DNA of 64,000 bases from DATLLN01 sp963797175 (GTDB lineage Bacteria; Actinomycetota; Thermoleophilia; Gaiellales; JAICJC01), in assembly GCA_963797175.1 (NCBI GenBank), contig CAWCOL010000007.1, positions 248,001 through 312,000 on the forward strand. Direction: 5' to 3'. This document shows, piece after piece, positions 52,499-62,234 of the stretch; position 1 is the first letter of the stretch; every line of letters starts with the position of its first letter. Below the pieces are notes generated by a model. It was not told the DNA's origin, did no database searches, and worked only from the letters and a program-made list of their open reading frames with translations. Made by a program: the position numbers and the translations under genes.

Positions 52499-53785
52499 AT
52501 GCACGATCTGATCGTCATCGGCGGCGGGTTCGCCGGGGTCACCACCGCACGTCAGGCCGCCCTCGCCGGCCGCTCCGTGCTGCTCCTGGAGGCGCGCGAC
52601 CGGCTGGGCGGGCGGACCTGGACGTCGTCCTGGAACGGCGACCCGGTCGAGCTGGGCGGCGGCTGGGTGCACTGGCACCAGCCGCACACGTTCTCGGAGA
52701 TCACGCGCGGTGGCTTGCGCGTGAAGCTCTCGCCGGGCGACGAGGAGGCGGGCTGGTATGCCTCCGGTCACCGGCACTCGGGCACCATCGAGGAGCGGGA
52801 CGCGATCGCCGAGCGCGGCTGGAACCGCTTCGTCACGGGCGTCGAGGACGTCCTGCCCAACCCCCACGACCCGCTGCTCGAGATCGACCGGCTGGCCCGG
52901 TTCGACCGGCTGACCATCGCCCAGCGGATCGCCGAGCTGGAGCTGAACGACGAGGAGCGCGACGTGCTCTGGGCCGAGCTGGAGTCGCTCGCCCACGGGC
53001 CGCTGGACGACGCCGGCGCCGTCAGCGTGCTGCGCTGGCACGCGCTGTCCGGCTACAGCCTCGCGCTCACCCAGTACACCGGCGGCCGGGTGACGCTTGA
53101 GCACGGCACCGTCAGCCTGCTCAGCGCGATCGCCGACGCCGCGCCGTTCGAGCGGCGGCTGGAGACGCCGGTGGCGGCGGTGCGGGCCGGGGCCGACCGG
53201 GTCGAGGTCGAGACCCGCGCAGGCGAGCTGCTCGCCGCGAGCGCCGTCGTCGTGGCGGTGCCGCTGAACACGCTCGGCCGGATCGCGTTCACGCCGGAGC
53301 TGTCCGAGGGCAAGCGCGCCGGCATCGCGCTGGGACAGGCGTCGCGCGGCATCAAGATCTTCATCCGCGCCCGCGGGCCGGAGCTCTCCCACAACGCGAT
53401 CCGCCCCGGACACCCGTTCGGCTACCTGGCCACCGAGTGGGAGAACGCCGACGGATCCCAGGTGCTGATCGGGTTCGGCTACGACGCCGAGCTGTGCGAC
53501 GCGTCCGACACCGCCGCCGTGCAGCGGCAGATGGACGAGATCATGCCCGGCTTCGAGGTGCTGGACGCGACGGCGCACGACTGGCTGGCCGACGAGTTCG
53601 CGGACGGCACCTGGGCGATCCACCGGCCCGGCTGGTACCAGCGGCACCACGCCGAGATGCGCCGCCCGGAGGGCCGGGTGCTGCTGGCCGGCTCCGACCT
53701 CGCCAACGGCTGGTCGGGGTTCATCGACGGCGCCATCGAGTCGGGCCTGACGGCCGGCGCCTGGGCCGTCGCGCACACGGGCTGA
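52499..53785 (+). CDS. Flavin-containing amine oxidase
   Basis: 428 residues of the monoamine oxidase fold. The FAD loop is VIGGGFAGVTTARQAA, followed by LLEARDRLGGRTWTS and a flavin-contact tryptophan-rich loop LGGGWVHWHQPH. The C-terminal RPEGRVLLAGSDLANGWSGFIDGAIESG is the second FAD segment. It oxidises an amine, substrate unknown. Leaderless by appearance and apparently controlled by the palindrome over its -35. Confidence 0.87.
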   Translation: MHDLIVIGGGFAGVTTARQAALAGRSVLLLEARDRLGGRTWTSSWNGDPVELGGGWVHWHQPHTFSEITRGGLRVKLSPGDEEAGWYASGHRHSGTIEERDAIAERGWNRFVTGVEDVLPNPHDPLLEIDRLARFDRLTIAQRIAELELNDEERDVLWAELESLAHGPLDDAGAVSVLRWHALSGYSLALTQYTGGRVTLEHGTVSLLSAIADAAPFERRLETPVAAVRAGADRVEVETRAGELLAASAVVVAVPLNTLGRIAFTPELSEGKRAGIALGQASRGIKIFIRARGPELSHNAIRPGHPFGYLATEWENADGSQVLIGFGYDAELCDASDTAAVQRQMDEIMPGFEVLDATAHDWLADEFADGTWAIHRPGWYQRHHAEMRRPEGRVLLAGSDLANGWSGFIDGAIESGLTAGAWAVAHTG

Positions 53786-53790
53786 GCCGA

Positions 53791-53818
53791 TGGGAGCCGG
53801 GCCGATGCCCGACTCCCA
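53791..53818. terminator. Bidirectional hairpin between convergent genes
   Basis: TGGGAGCCGGGC, loop CGAT, GCCCGACTCCCA: 12-base arms with one mismatch, in the 54-base gap between the amine oxidase and the lytic-transglycosylase-like gene. Confidence 0.55.
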
Positions 53819-53839
53819 CCAGGGGAAGGCTCAGTTGCG

Positions 53840-54424
53840 CTACAGGGCGCCGCAGGCCGACGCGGACGTCGACCACGGCCAGTAGCCGCGGACGCGCACC
53901 GCGCGCATGCCGACGGCCATCTGGTCGCCGGCCGTCCAGTAGCGGGCGTCATGCCACCCGTACTTGCGCAGCTTGTCGGCGCCGTAGGCCCGCATGAACG
54001 ACCAGTCCATCTGCAGGCCGCCGTAGTAGCCGGCGGGGCTGTAGGCGTTCCAGGCTCCCTCGCGGGAGTGGATGCACATCAGCTTCGGGTAGTTCGCCCG
54101 CCAGTAGAGGTACCAGACCCGGCTCCGGGCGTTCCAGACGCCGACCAGGTACCGCAGGTAGCCGGGGCTGGTGGAACGCAACTCCCAGCGCACCCAGACG
54201 GGGTTCGCCCCGACCATGTGCGCGTGGATCAGCGCCCGGTACCGGGCGTAGGCGACCCGGTGCCGCCACGCCACCACTTCGGGGGACGGCGCTGTCGCCG
54301 TCGCCGCCTGCGCGACCGGTGGCACTGTCGCGCGGACGGTTGCCGCGGATGCGGCGGCGATCACAAGGATCGCGGCAAGGACCAATGGCTTCCTCAGGGC
54401 TCTGAGACCTCCACTCGGGAACAC
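53840..54424 (-). CDS. Secreted transglycosylase-like cell-wall protein
   Basis: 194 residues. An N-terminal export signal (KPLVLAAILVIAAASAATV) is followed by a linker and a C-terminal lysozyme-like domain. CIHSREGAWNAYSPAGYYGG has the expected catalytic Glu, then LQMDWSFMRAYG and the closing WPWSTSASACGAL. This matches the small transglycosylase-like family of actinobacteria, related to resuscitation-promoting factors. The GTG at 54424 was chosen because GGGAGG lies 6 bases upstream and only a few residues precede the signal. Confidence 0.78.
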   Translation of the reverse strand: MFPSGGLRALRKPLVLAAILVIAAASAATVRATVPPVAQAATATAPSPEVVAWRHRVAYARYRALIHAHMVGANPVWVRWELRSTSPGYLRYLVGVWNARSRVWYLYWRANYPKLMCIHSREGAWNAYSPAGYYGGLQMDWSFMRAYGADKLRKYGWHDARYWTAGDQMAVGMRAVRVRGYWPWSTSASACGAL

Positions 54425-54628
54425 GGACGGCCTCCCGGGAGCGCGCACGACGGCCCTCTGCGGGCCGGTGGCGGGAGGCGGGCGCGGCACCGGTCGAGCA
54501 TGCCGCTGCTTGTGCGTTGAAGTCACAAGGTAGCGCGACTTGGCAGATTCTGCGCCGGTGGCCGCGCGGGTCTGTACACTTGGGAGCGGACTACAAGGCG
54601 CACGAACGACCGCGAAGGAGGTGGGGAC

Positions 54629-54694
54629 ATGCCTGAGATTCGAATCAGCGAGCGGCACAACGCCCTGCCCCTCCGCACGTTCCCGCGCCGCTGA
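54629..54694 (+). CDS. 21-codon small ORF upstream of rsgA
   Basis: ATG at 54629 is preceded by AAGGAGG with 6-8 bases spacing, the strongest ribosome binding site nearby. The 21-residue product starts MPEIRISERHN and ends RTFPRR, basic at the C-terminus. The stop at 54694 lies 46 bases before the rsgA start. It may be a leader peptide or a real micropeptide. No homolog is known to me. Confidence 0.5.
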   Translation: MPEIRISERHNALPLRTFPRR

Positions 54695-54740
54695 GCGGCC
54701 GCGGCCGACGGAGGGGATCAACCGTCTCCGGAGGTCAACC

Positions 54741-55833
<1,093 letters not shown>

Positions 55834-55864
55834 GCGAGGCGCAGGCGGCGGCCGACCGGGGCGA

Positions 55865-55870
55865 TACGCT
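55865..55870 (+). promoter_or_regulatory. -10 element of the F420 reductase gene
   Basis: TACGCT, 6 bases before the GTG at 55877. Confidence 0.45.
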
Positions 55871-55876
55871 GCGCCC

Positions 55877-56488
55877 GTGCGGATCGGGGTGATCGGCGGT
55901 GGCTCGTTCGGAGGCGCGATCGCGTCGCAGCTCGCCGCGGCCGGTCACGAGGTGACCGTCGGCTCGCGCGATCCCGCCCGCGGGCCCTCGTACGCATCCG
56001 TGTCGCGCGACGCCGACGCCGTGGTGCTGGCCGTGCCGTGGCAGGCCGTCCCCGCGGCGATCGAGGCGGCGGAGATCCCCGATAACACGATCCTGATCGA
56101 CTGCTCCAACCCGTTTCTGGACGACACCTTCGACGGCACCGGGGCTCGCTGGTCGCGGATGGAGGCGTTCCCGGAGGGCGACAGCGGCGCGCTGACGGTC
56201 GCCCGGCTGGCGCCGCAGGCGCGGGTGGTGCTCGCGTTCAACACGCTCTACGCGGACGCGGTGCGGGAGGGGCCCGACCCGGCGCTGCCCGCCCCCGCGG
56301 TGTTCCTGTGCGGCGACGACCTCCGGGCGAAGGCGACCGTCGCCGCGATCGCCCGCTCGCTCGGCTACGACCCGGTGGATGCCGGGAAGCTGGCGGTCGC
56401 CCGCTACGTCGAGCCGCTGTGCGGGCTGATGGTCGAGCTCGACGATCCCCAGCTGGTGCTCTCGGTGGCCCGGCCCCGCACGGCGTGA
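55877..56488 (+). CDS. NADPH-dependent F420 reductase-like protein
   Basis: 203 residues. The Rossmann loop IGGGSFGGAIASQLA and VGSRDPARG at the end of beta-2 (Ser/Arg for the NADP phosphate) match F420H2:NADP oxidoreductases. So do VVLAVPWQAVPAAIE, DCSNPFL and VVLAFNTLYAD. It would move hydride between NADPH and coenzyme F420. F420-independent relatives with similar Rossmann folds exist. GTG start, leaderless signature; overlaps the next gene by 4 bases (GTGA). Confidence 0.78.
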   Translation: MRIGVIGGGSFGGAIASQLAAAGHEVTVGSRDPARGPSYASVSRDADAVVLAVPWQAVPAAIEAAEIPDNTILIDCSNPFLDDTFDGTGARWSRMEAFPEGDSGALTVARLAPQARVVLAFNTLYADAVREGPDPALPAPAVFLCGDDLRAKATVAAIARSLGYDPVDAGKLAVARYVEPLCGLMVELDDPQLVLSVARPRTA

Positions 56489-57489
56489 ATGACCTCGAGC
56501 TCTGCTACCTGCTGCTCGCGCCCACCGAGGAGCCGCCGGCCGGGGCGGTGCTGCCGGCGCTCTCGCCGCGCGACGCTCCCGAGTTCTTCGAGGTGGATAT
56601 CGAGGTGCGCGCGGCCGAGCGCCTGACCCTGGACGTCGACGGTATCGAGGTGACCGTCACCAGCGAGGTGTTCGACGGCCGCGTGCTCGTCGCCGACTGC
56701 CGCTACCGGCTCGCCGACCCGTTCGGGCCGGGCGCGGTGGAGCGAAAGCGCGCCGTCGAGCGGCGGCTGCGCGAGGAGCTACTGGAGCGGATGAACGCCG
56801 TCGGCTCGCCCTGGGAGCAGTACTCGCTGGTGCTGGTGTCGACGCCGCCGGAGGGCCCCGACCCGCTGGTCGAGCGGCACGGACTCGAGCTGGCGTGGCT
56901 CCTGCGGACGCTGCCGAAGCGCCCGGACGAGGTGCAGGTGGACGAGATCCTGCGCACCCGTGCGCACTACTCGGAGCAGGACCTGACGCTGGTGGACAGC
57001 ACCGGGGCGATCATCATCGCCGAGGGCGGGCACTACGAGTCGGACATCGCGCTGTGCAAGATCGGCGCCTACCAGCTGCTGCGCTACCGGCTGCTCGACC
57101 AGGCCATCGAGGAGCACCTGCGCGAGCTGCGGGCCGAGCTCTCAGACCCGCGCGGACGCTGGCGCCCATCCAGGCAACGCATCCTGGCCAGCGTGATCGA
57201 CCAGCGCCTGGAGCTGCTGCTCCAGTTCGAGCACACCTCGCAGTCGCTGCTGTTCGTCGGCAACTGGTACTCCGCGCGCGTCTACTGGCTGATCGTCCAG
57301 CGCCGGTTCCTGGACGACTGGCGCCGGCTGGTCAGCGACAAGCTGGCCAGCCTGGAGGCGATCGACGCGACCGTGCGCCAGAGCCTGACGTTCTCCTGGC
57401 GGCGCGTGCACGACATGATCACAGCCGTCGGCTGGTCGGTGCTGATGATCGGCTACTTCGTGCTGTTCTATCTGAACAACATCAGGTAG
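56485..57489 (+). CDS. Hypothetical tail-anchored protein
   Basis: 334 residues, not recognised. Mostly soluble alpha/beta with long charged helices (residues 95-330), and one hydrophobic helix at the extreme C-terminus (WSVLMIGYFVLFYL) that would anchor it. Segments YSEQDLTLVDSTGAIIIAEG and SLLFVGNWYSARVYWLIV look conserved in character. The general layout recalls RMND1/DUF155 proteins, but I cannot confirm this. Translationally coupled to the F420 reductase gene. Confidence 0.6.
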   Translation: MNDLELCYLLLAPTEEPPAGAVLPALSPRDAPEFFEVDIEVRAAERLTLDVDGIEVTVTSEVFDGRVLVADCRYRLADPFGPGAVERKRAVERRLREELLERMNAVGSPWEQYSLVLVSTPPEGPDPLVERHGLELAWLLRTLPKRPDEVQVDEILRTRAHYSEQDLTLVDSTGAIIIAEGGHYESDIALCKIGAYQLLRYRLLDQAIEEHLRELRAELSDPRGRWRPSRQRILASVIDQRLELLLQFEHTSQSLLFVGNWYSARVYWLIVQRRFLDDWRRLVSDKLASLEAIDATVRQSLTFSWRRVHDMITAVGWSVLMIGYFVLFYLNNIR

Positions 57490-57556
57490 CGATCTAGCGG
57501 GATTCCGGGCATACTTGTGGCGGCTCCTGGGGTATTCCGCAATCGATGGAGGGTCA

Positions 57557-59287
57557 GTGACGCGGCGAAGGGCGACTCGGATGGCCGTGCCGGCGGTTGT
57601 GGCGGCGATCGGCCTGGCGGTGCTTATGACCATGCCGGCGGCGGGCGCTGCCTCACACATCGCCCGCGGCGTGGCCCCGCCGGTCGCCGAGGGCTCGCTC
57701 CAGATCACCGGTACCGCTCGCGACGGCGCCGAGGTCCGCGCCGCGGGCCTGCACTGGCATCCCGGAGCGCTCCTTCCCGGCCAGCAGCTGCTGAGCTTCC
57801 AGGTGGCCTACGAGTGGCGCGCATGCACGACGGTGGGTGGCTCGTGCAGGACGGCGTCCGACAGCACCGCGACGCCGTTCGCGGCAGCCCGGTACGTGGT
57901 CGGTCATCGCGACGTGGGTCGGCACCTGCGGCTGGTCGAGACCGCGACGGAGGTGGTCGAGACCGATCCGGCGACCTTCAGGTTCCGGGTCGTGCGCGTC
58001 TCGCGCCGCGTCACCTCGCCGCAGATCGTCGGCGCCTACGCGCGGGGGCGAGCGCCGAGGCTGGAGTTTCTGAACGGGCTGCCCGAGAAGACCACCGGCT
58101 CGAACGCGGAGAACTTCCAGGTCACGCTCCCGCACTTCAACGCCGCGGACGGCAGGCCCGTCGTGCAGTACCGGGTGGACGACCAGCGGTGGCGGGCGCT
58201 GCGGACGACGCGTTTCTTCGGCACGGGCGAACTGGGCGTCGGGAACCACCGCGTCAGCATCCGCGCGCAGAACCGCGCGGGCACGACGACGCGGACGTAC
58301 GGGTGGCGGGTCGTCCCGCTGCCCGCGCCGGCAGCGTGCACCGCGCGTGAGTCGCAGCCGTGCTGGTACCCGCCGCACGACGACAGCACGGGCAGGCCGA
58401 TGCGCTGGGACTGGCAGATCGGACGCGTCACCCCGCTCGAGCGCACCGGCGCCGATGCCGTTGACTTCTACGACATCGACGGCTTTTTGACCACCCCGGC
58501 CGAGATCAACGACATCCACACGGCCTGGCAGGCGAGCACGCTGGCGCACCCCAAGACGGCCTGCTACCTCGACCTGGCCTGGGAGAACTACCGCCCGGAC
58601 GGGAGCACGACCGACCGCGGTGGGGCGTTCCCCGGCAGCACGCTGGGCAAGATCTACTACGGCTACCCGAATGAGCGGTGGGTCGACTTCCGCCAGCTGC
58701 ACGCGCTGGAGCCGATGCTGGACGCGCGGATCGCGATGTGCGCAGCGAAGGGGTTCGACTCGGTCGAGCTGGACGACATCGACAGCTTCGACCCGCCGCG
58801 CACCACCGGGTTCCGCCTGACCGCGGGCGACGCGCAGAACTACCTTGCCTGGGCGTTCAACGACATCCACCGGCACGGGATGACCGCGCTGTGGAAGAAC
58901 TCGGGCCTGCTCAGCTGGTGGGGCCGCAACTACACCGACGGCGCCGTTGTCGAGGAGTGCTACACGTACGGCGGCTGCTTCTCGTCCGATCAGGCCGGCA
59001 GCACGCAGTACGGCTGGACGTGCACGGCGGTCTCCGGGCCGACGCCGTGCGGCTACGACGACTTCACCACACAGACGACCGCGAACCAGCCGAACGGCAA
59101 GTGGGTGGGCGAGGACGAGTACCAGGAGGACAGCTTCGTCTGCGCGCCCGGGGAGAGCTGTGCGCCGAAGCGGCTCTACTCGACCTACTGCAACACGGTC
59201 TGGGCGCCCGCCGACGGGTTCGCAGCGACCAGGATGACGGACGAGCTCGACGGCTCGGTCTTCCAGCCCTGCCCGAGCGGGGATTGA
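57557..59287 (+). CDS. Secreted GH114-type glycoside hydrolase with N-terminal beta domains
   Basis: 576 residues. Signal peptide (AVPAVVAAIGLAVLMTMPAAGA), then about 230 residues of beta-rich modules. A TIM-barrel domain of the GH114 (endo-alpha-1,4-polygalactosaminidase) type follows. It is marked by DWQIGRVTPLERTGADAVDFYDIDG, ACYLDLAWENYRPD, MCAAKGFDSVELDDIDSFDP and FNDIHRHGMTALWKNSG; the paired acidic residues in these strands are the likely catalytic ones. Cysteine pairs suggest disulfides. GTG start with GGAGG 4 bases upstream. Polysaccharide target unknown. Confidence 0.82.
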   Translation: MTRRRATRMAVPAVVAAIGLAVLMTMPAAGAASHIARGVAPPVAEGSLQITGTARDGAEVRAAGLHWHPGALLPGQQLLSFQVAYEWRACTTVGGSCRTASDSTATPFAAARYVVGHRDVGRHLRLVETATEVVETDPATFRFRVVRVSRRVTSPQIVGAYARGRAPRLEFLNGLPEKTTGSNAENFQVTLPHFNAADGRPVVQYRVDDQRWRALRTTRFFGTGELGVGNHRVSIRAQNRAGTTTRTYGWRVVPLPAPAACTARESQPCWYPPHDDSTGRPMRWDWQIGRVTPLERTGADAVDFYDIDGFLTTPAEINDIHTAWQASTLAHPKTACYLDLAWENYRPDGSTTDRGGAFPGSTLGKIYYGYPNERWVDFRQLHALEPMLDARIAMCAAKGFDSVELDDIDSFDPPRTTGFRLTAGDAQNYLAWAFNDIHRHGMTALWKNSGLLSWWGRNYTDGAVVEECYTYGGCFSSDQAGSTQYGWTCTAVSGPTPCGYDDFTTQTTANQPNGKWVGEDEYQEDSFVCAPGESCAPKRLYSTYCNTVWAPADGFAATRMTDELDGSVFQPCPSGD

Positions 59288-59362
59288 CCGGCGGCTTCGT
59301 GCCGTTCTCCGTGAGCGCCGTCGGATGGTTCCGGCGCACTCGCGGCGCAGTCGGATGACGAT

Positions 59363-59641
59363 CGGGGTCAGAGTCCAATCGTTTTGCGGTGCGCACGGCG
59401 GCACGCATCCGGCGCCACATCGCGCTGCTTCGTGACGATCCGGGCATCTGCGGCTGCGTCACCGCAGGCCATCGGCGGCCGTTCGCAACGACGCGGCGAC
59501 GAGGCACGACGGAATCGCGCCGAGTCTCGCCGCGCCAACCGATTGGAGTCTGACACCAATCGTGTCGACGCGTTGCCGAGCGAGTGCCGGAACCGTCGCG
59601 GACCGTGCACGCCGGAATGATTGGAGTCTGACCCCGATCGG
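59363..59641. repeat. REPIN-like repeats with GGGGTCAGA core
   Basis: Forward unit ATCGGGGTCAGAGTCCAATC at 59361-59380; inverted units GATTGGAGTCTGACACCAAT at 59541-59560 and ATTGGAGTCTGACCCC at 59619-59634. The last differs from the 28404 copy by one base over about 25. The 406-base gap 59288-59693 has no gene I can support. Confidence 0.65.
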
Positions 59642-59693
59642 CTGTCCACAACCGGCAGGATCAGCCGGCCCACCGGCATACACTCGCGCCGCC

Positions 59694-59729
59694 GTGTCCG
59701 CATCCGTCCGCAGCCAAGGCCGCACGTGA
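59694..59729 (+). CDS. Possible 11-codon leaderless upstream ORF
   Basis: GTG at 59694 follows TACACT (59679-59684) by 9 bases. The frame encodes VSASVRSQGRT and stops at 59727-59729, overlapping the GTG of the amine oxidase in the sequence GTGA. It could couple translation of the oxidase. Speculative. Confidence 0.3.
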   Translation: MSASVRSQGRT

Positions 59730-60898
59730 AGGTCGCTGTCATCGGCGCCGGGTTCGCCGGGCTGGCGGCCGCGGAGCGCCTGGCCGAAGGGGGCCACAAG
59801 GTGGTCGTGCTGGAGGCTCGGGACAGGGTCGGCGGACGCGTCTGGTCGCGGACACTGGCGAACGGCGCACCCGTCGAGATGGGCGCAGAGTTCATCACCG
59901 AGGGCTACGAGGTGCTGCCGGAGACCGCGAAGCGACTCGGCATCGAGCAGGCGCCGATGGGCATCAGCTTCGGCGACCGTGAGCCGCGCGGCGGCGGCCA
60001 GGTCGACCGCGCGCAGCTGCTGGCCGACGGCGAGCGCGTCGCGGCGGCGGTCGAGGCGGGCGAGCGCGACGGCCTGACCGTCGCCCAGCTGCTCGACCGG
60101 CTGCCGATCGCGCGGGGCTCGCGTGAGCTGATCGCCTGCCGCGTCGCCGTCTCCTACGCGCACCCGGCCGAGCGCGTCGCGGCGAGTGCCGTCCGCGACG
60201 TCGCCCACCTGTTCGAGCAGGAGGAGACGCACCGGCTGGCGGGCGGCAACGACGGCATCGCCCGCGCGCTCGCGCACGGCCTGGATGTGCGCCTCTCGTC
60301 TCCGGTGTCGACCGTCGAGCACGACGCGGACGGCGTCCTCCTCGACGGCGAGCTGCGGGCGGACACCTGCGTCGTCGCCGTCCCGGCGCACGTGCCGCTC
60401 CGGTTCCGACCCGCGTTGCCTGAGTGGAAGATCGAGGCACTGCACCGCGTCGTCTACGGCCAGGCTGCCAAGCTGTTCGTGCCGCTGGCCGCACCGGCGC
60501 AGCCCAGCGCGGTGATGTCGGTGCCGGGCCGCTTCTGGACGTGGACGGCGACCGGCGAGGACGGAGTGGTGCAGCCGGTGCTGAACGCGTTCGCGGGATC
60601 CGGCCCGGCGGTTGAACGACTGACGGCCGGCGGCGCCTACCTCGCGGCTGTCCGCACGCTGCGGCCCGACCTCAGTCTCGAGGACGACGGAGCGCTCCTG
60701 TCGGCCTGGCCGGAGGGCGCCTACTCCACCGTCGAGACGGGACGCCCGGACGGCGACCCCGAGGCGCTGGCCGCGCCGGTCGGCCGGCTCGCGTTCGCGG
60801 GCGAGCACACGGCCGGCCACTGGTTCGCGACGATGGAAGGCGCCCTTCGCAGCGGCCACCGTGCCGCCGCGGACATCCTCACAGCGGCAGGTCCCTGA
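59726..60898 (+). CDS. Flavin monoamine oxidase family protein
   Basis: 390 residues, a second amine oxidase in the window. The FAD loop is VIGAGFAGLAAAERLA, followed by LEARDRVGGRVWSR and EMGAEFITEGYEVL. The C-terminal FAD segment is RLAFAGEHTAGHWFATMEGALRSG. Compared with the enzyme at 52499 it is shorter and has the more usual GGRVWSR and GEHT motifs. Substrate unknown. The 3' end overlaps the convergent disulfide reductase by 20 bases. Confidence 0.87.
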   Translation: MKVAVIGAGFAGLAAAERLAEGGHKVVVLEARDRVGGRVWSRTLANGAPVEMGAEFITEGYEVLPETAKRLGIEQAPMGISFGDREPRGGGQVDRAQLLADGERVAAAVEAGERDGLTVAQLLDRLPIARGSRELIACRVAVSYAHPAERVAASAVRDVAHLFEQEETHRLAGGNDGIARALAHGLDVRLSSPVSTVEHDADGVLLDGELRADTCVVAVPAHVPLRFRPALPEWKIEALHRVVYGQAAKLFVPLAAPAQPSAVMSVPGRFWTWTATGEDGVVQPVLNAFAGSGPAVERLTAGGAYLAAVRTLRPDLSLEDDGALLSAWPEGAYSTVETGRPDGDPEALAAPVGRLAFAGEHTAGHWFATMEGALRSGHRAAADILTAAGP

Positions 60899-62213
60899 CC
60901 GCGAACTGGATCGCCTCGGAGAACGTCGGGTAGGGCTGGATCGTCTCGCGCAGCACGTCCACCGGCACCTCGGCCCGGATCGCCAGCGTCAGCTGGCCGA
61001 GCCACTCCCCCGCCTCCGGGCCGACGGCCACGGCACCGACCAGCACGCCCCGGTCCGGGTCGGCGGCGACCGTGAGGAAGCCCCTGCGCTTGGGACGCTC
61101 GTAGGTGGACGTCCGCGAGACCTGATCGATGCGGCGGCTCCCGAACACCAGACCGTCGCTCGAGGTGTCGCCGACGGAGGCAACCTGCGGGTCGGTGAAG
61201 GTCACCGCCGGCACCGCCCGGTGATCGGCCTTCGCCGGCCGCCCCGCCATGTCCGCCGCCACGACCCGCGCGTGGTACTTGCCGACGTGGGTGAACATCG
61301 CGATGCCGGTGACGTCCCCCGCCGCCCAGACACCCTCGGCGGCGCGCATCCGCTCGTCCACCTCGATGCCGCGCTTCGAGATCTCCAGACCAAGGTGCTC
61401 GAGCCCGAAGTCCTCGACGGCCGCCTTGCGTCCCGCCGCGACCAGCAGCCGCTCGGCATCGATCGACGCGCCGCCCTCCAGGCGCAGCCGGATCCCCGGC
61501 TCCACCGAGGCGATGCCGCCGCCCAGGTGCAGCGCGATGCCCTCGCCCTCGAGCACCTCGGCGAGCAGCGCGCCCGCCTCCGGGTGATCGCGGGGCAGCA
61601 GGCGATCAGCGACGTCCACGATGGCAACACGGGCGCCCATCCGCCGGAAGAACTGGGCGAACTCGCAGCCGACCGGCCCCGCGCCGACCACGGTGATGCT
61701 GTCCGGCACGGTATCGATCTGCGTCGCCTCGCGGTTCGTCCAGTACTCGACCCGGTCCAGGCCGTCGATCGGCGGGATCGACGGCACCGACCCGGTGGCG
61801 ATCACCAGCCTCCCGTGGCGGATCTCGCGATCGCCGACCGTGACCAGTCCCGGCTCGCGGATCTGCGCTTGACCCCGAACGAGCTCGGCGTCCTTCGACT
61901 CCAGCCACTCCACTTGGGACGAGTCGTCGAGCTTGCCGGTGATCTGGTCGCGGTGCCAGAACACCCGCGCCGCATCCAGCTCGCGGGTCATGGCCTCGGC
62001 CGCGCCGGGCACGCGGCGGGCGGCCGCCAGCGCCTCCGCCGGCCGCAGCAGCCCCTTGGTCGGCATGCAGGCGAAATACGAGCACTCGCCGCCCGCCAGC
62101 CCGCGTTCGGCGATGACGATCGGGGTGTCCGGTTCCAGCTCGCGCAGCGCCGAGACAACGGCCTCGCCGGTCGATCCGGCGCCGAGCACGAGCACGGTGT
62201 CGCTGTCCGGCAT
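60879..62213 (-). CDS. FAD-dependent pyridine nucleotide-disulfide oxidoreductase (MerA/Lpd-like)
   Basis: 444 residues. FAD loop VLGAGSTGEAVVSALRE, redox-active pair C44/C49 in GGECSYFACMPTK, NAD(P) loop VVGAGPVGCEFAQF, FAD segment GVWAAGDVTG. The dimerisation end reads QPYPTFSEAI where lipoamide and mercuric reductases have the catalytic HxHPTxSE histidine; Tyr or Gln replaces it. The disulfide can still be reduced, but the electron acceptor is unclear. Starts 21 bases from the divergent lipoprotein. Confidence 0.85.
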   Translation of the reverse strand: MPDSDTVLVLGAGSTGEAVVSALRELEPDTPIVIAERGLAGGECSYFACMPTKGLLRPAEALAAARRVPGAAEAMTRELDAARVFWHRDQITGKLDDSSQVEWLESKDAELVRGQAQIREPGLVTVGDREIRHGRLVIATGSVPSIPPIDGLDRVEYWTNREATQIDTVPDSITVVGAGPVGCEFAQFFRRMGARVAIVDVADRLLPRDHPEAGALLAEVLEGEGIALHLGGGIASVEPGIRLRLEGGASIDAERLLVAAGRKAAVEDFGLEHLGLEISKRGIEVDERMRAAEGVWAAGDVTGIAMFTHVGKYHARVVAADMAGRPAKADHRAVPAVTFTDPQVASVGDTSSDGLVFGSRRIDQVSRTSTYERPKRRGFLTVAADPDRGVLVGAVAVGPEAGEWLGQLTLAIRAEVPVDVLRETIQPYPTFSEAIQFAVRDLPL

Positions 62214-62219
62214 GGTCGC

Positions 62220-62225
62220 TAGTCT
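62220..62225 (+). promoter_or_regulatory. -10 element of the 62235 lipoprotein
   Basis: TAGTCT, 9 bases before the ATG at 62235. Confidence 0.35.
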
Positions 62226-62234
62226 CGCACGCGC

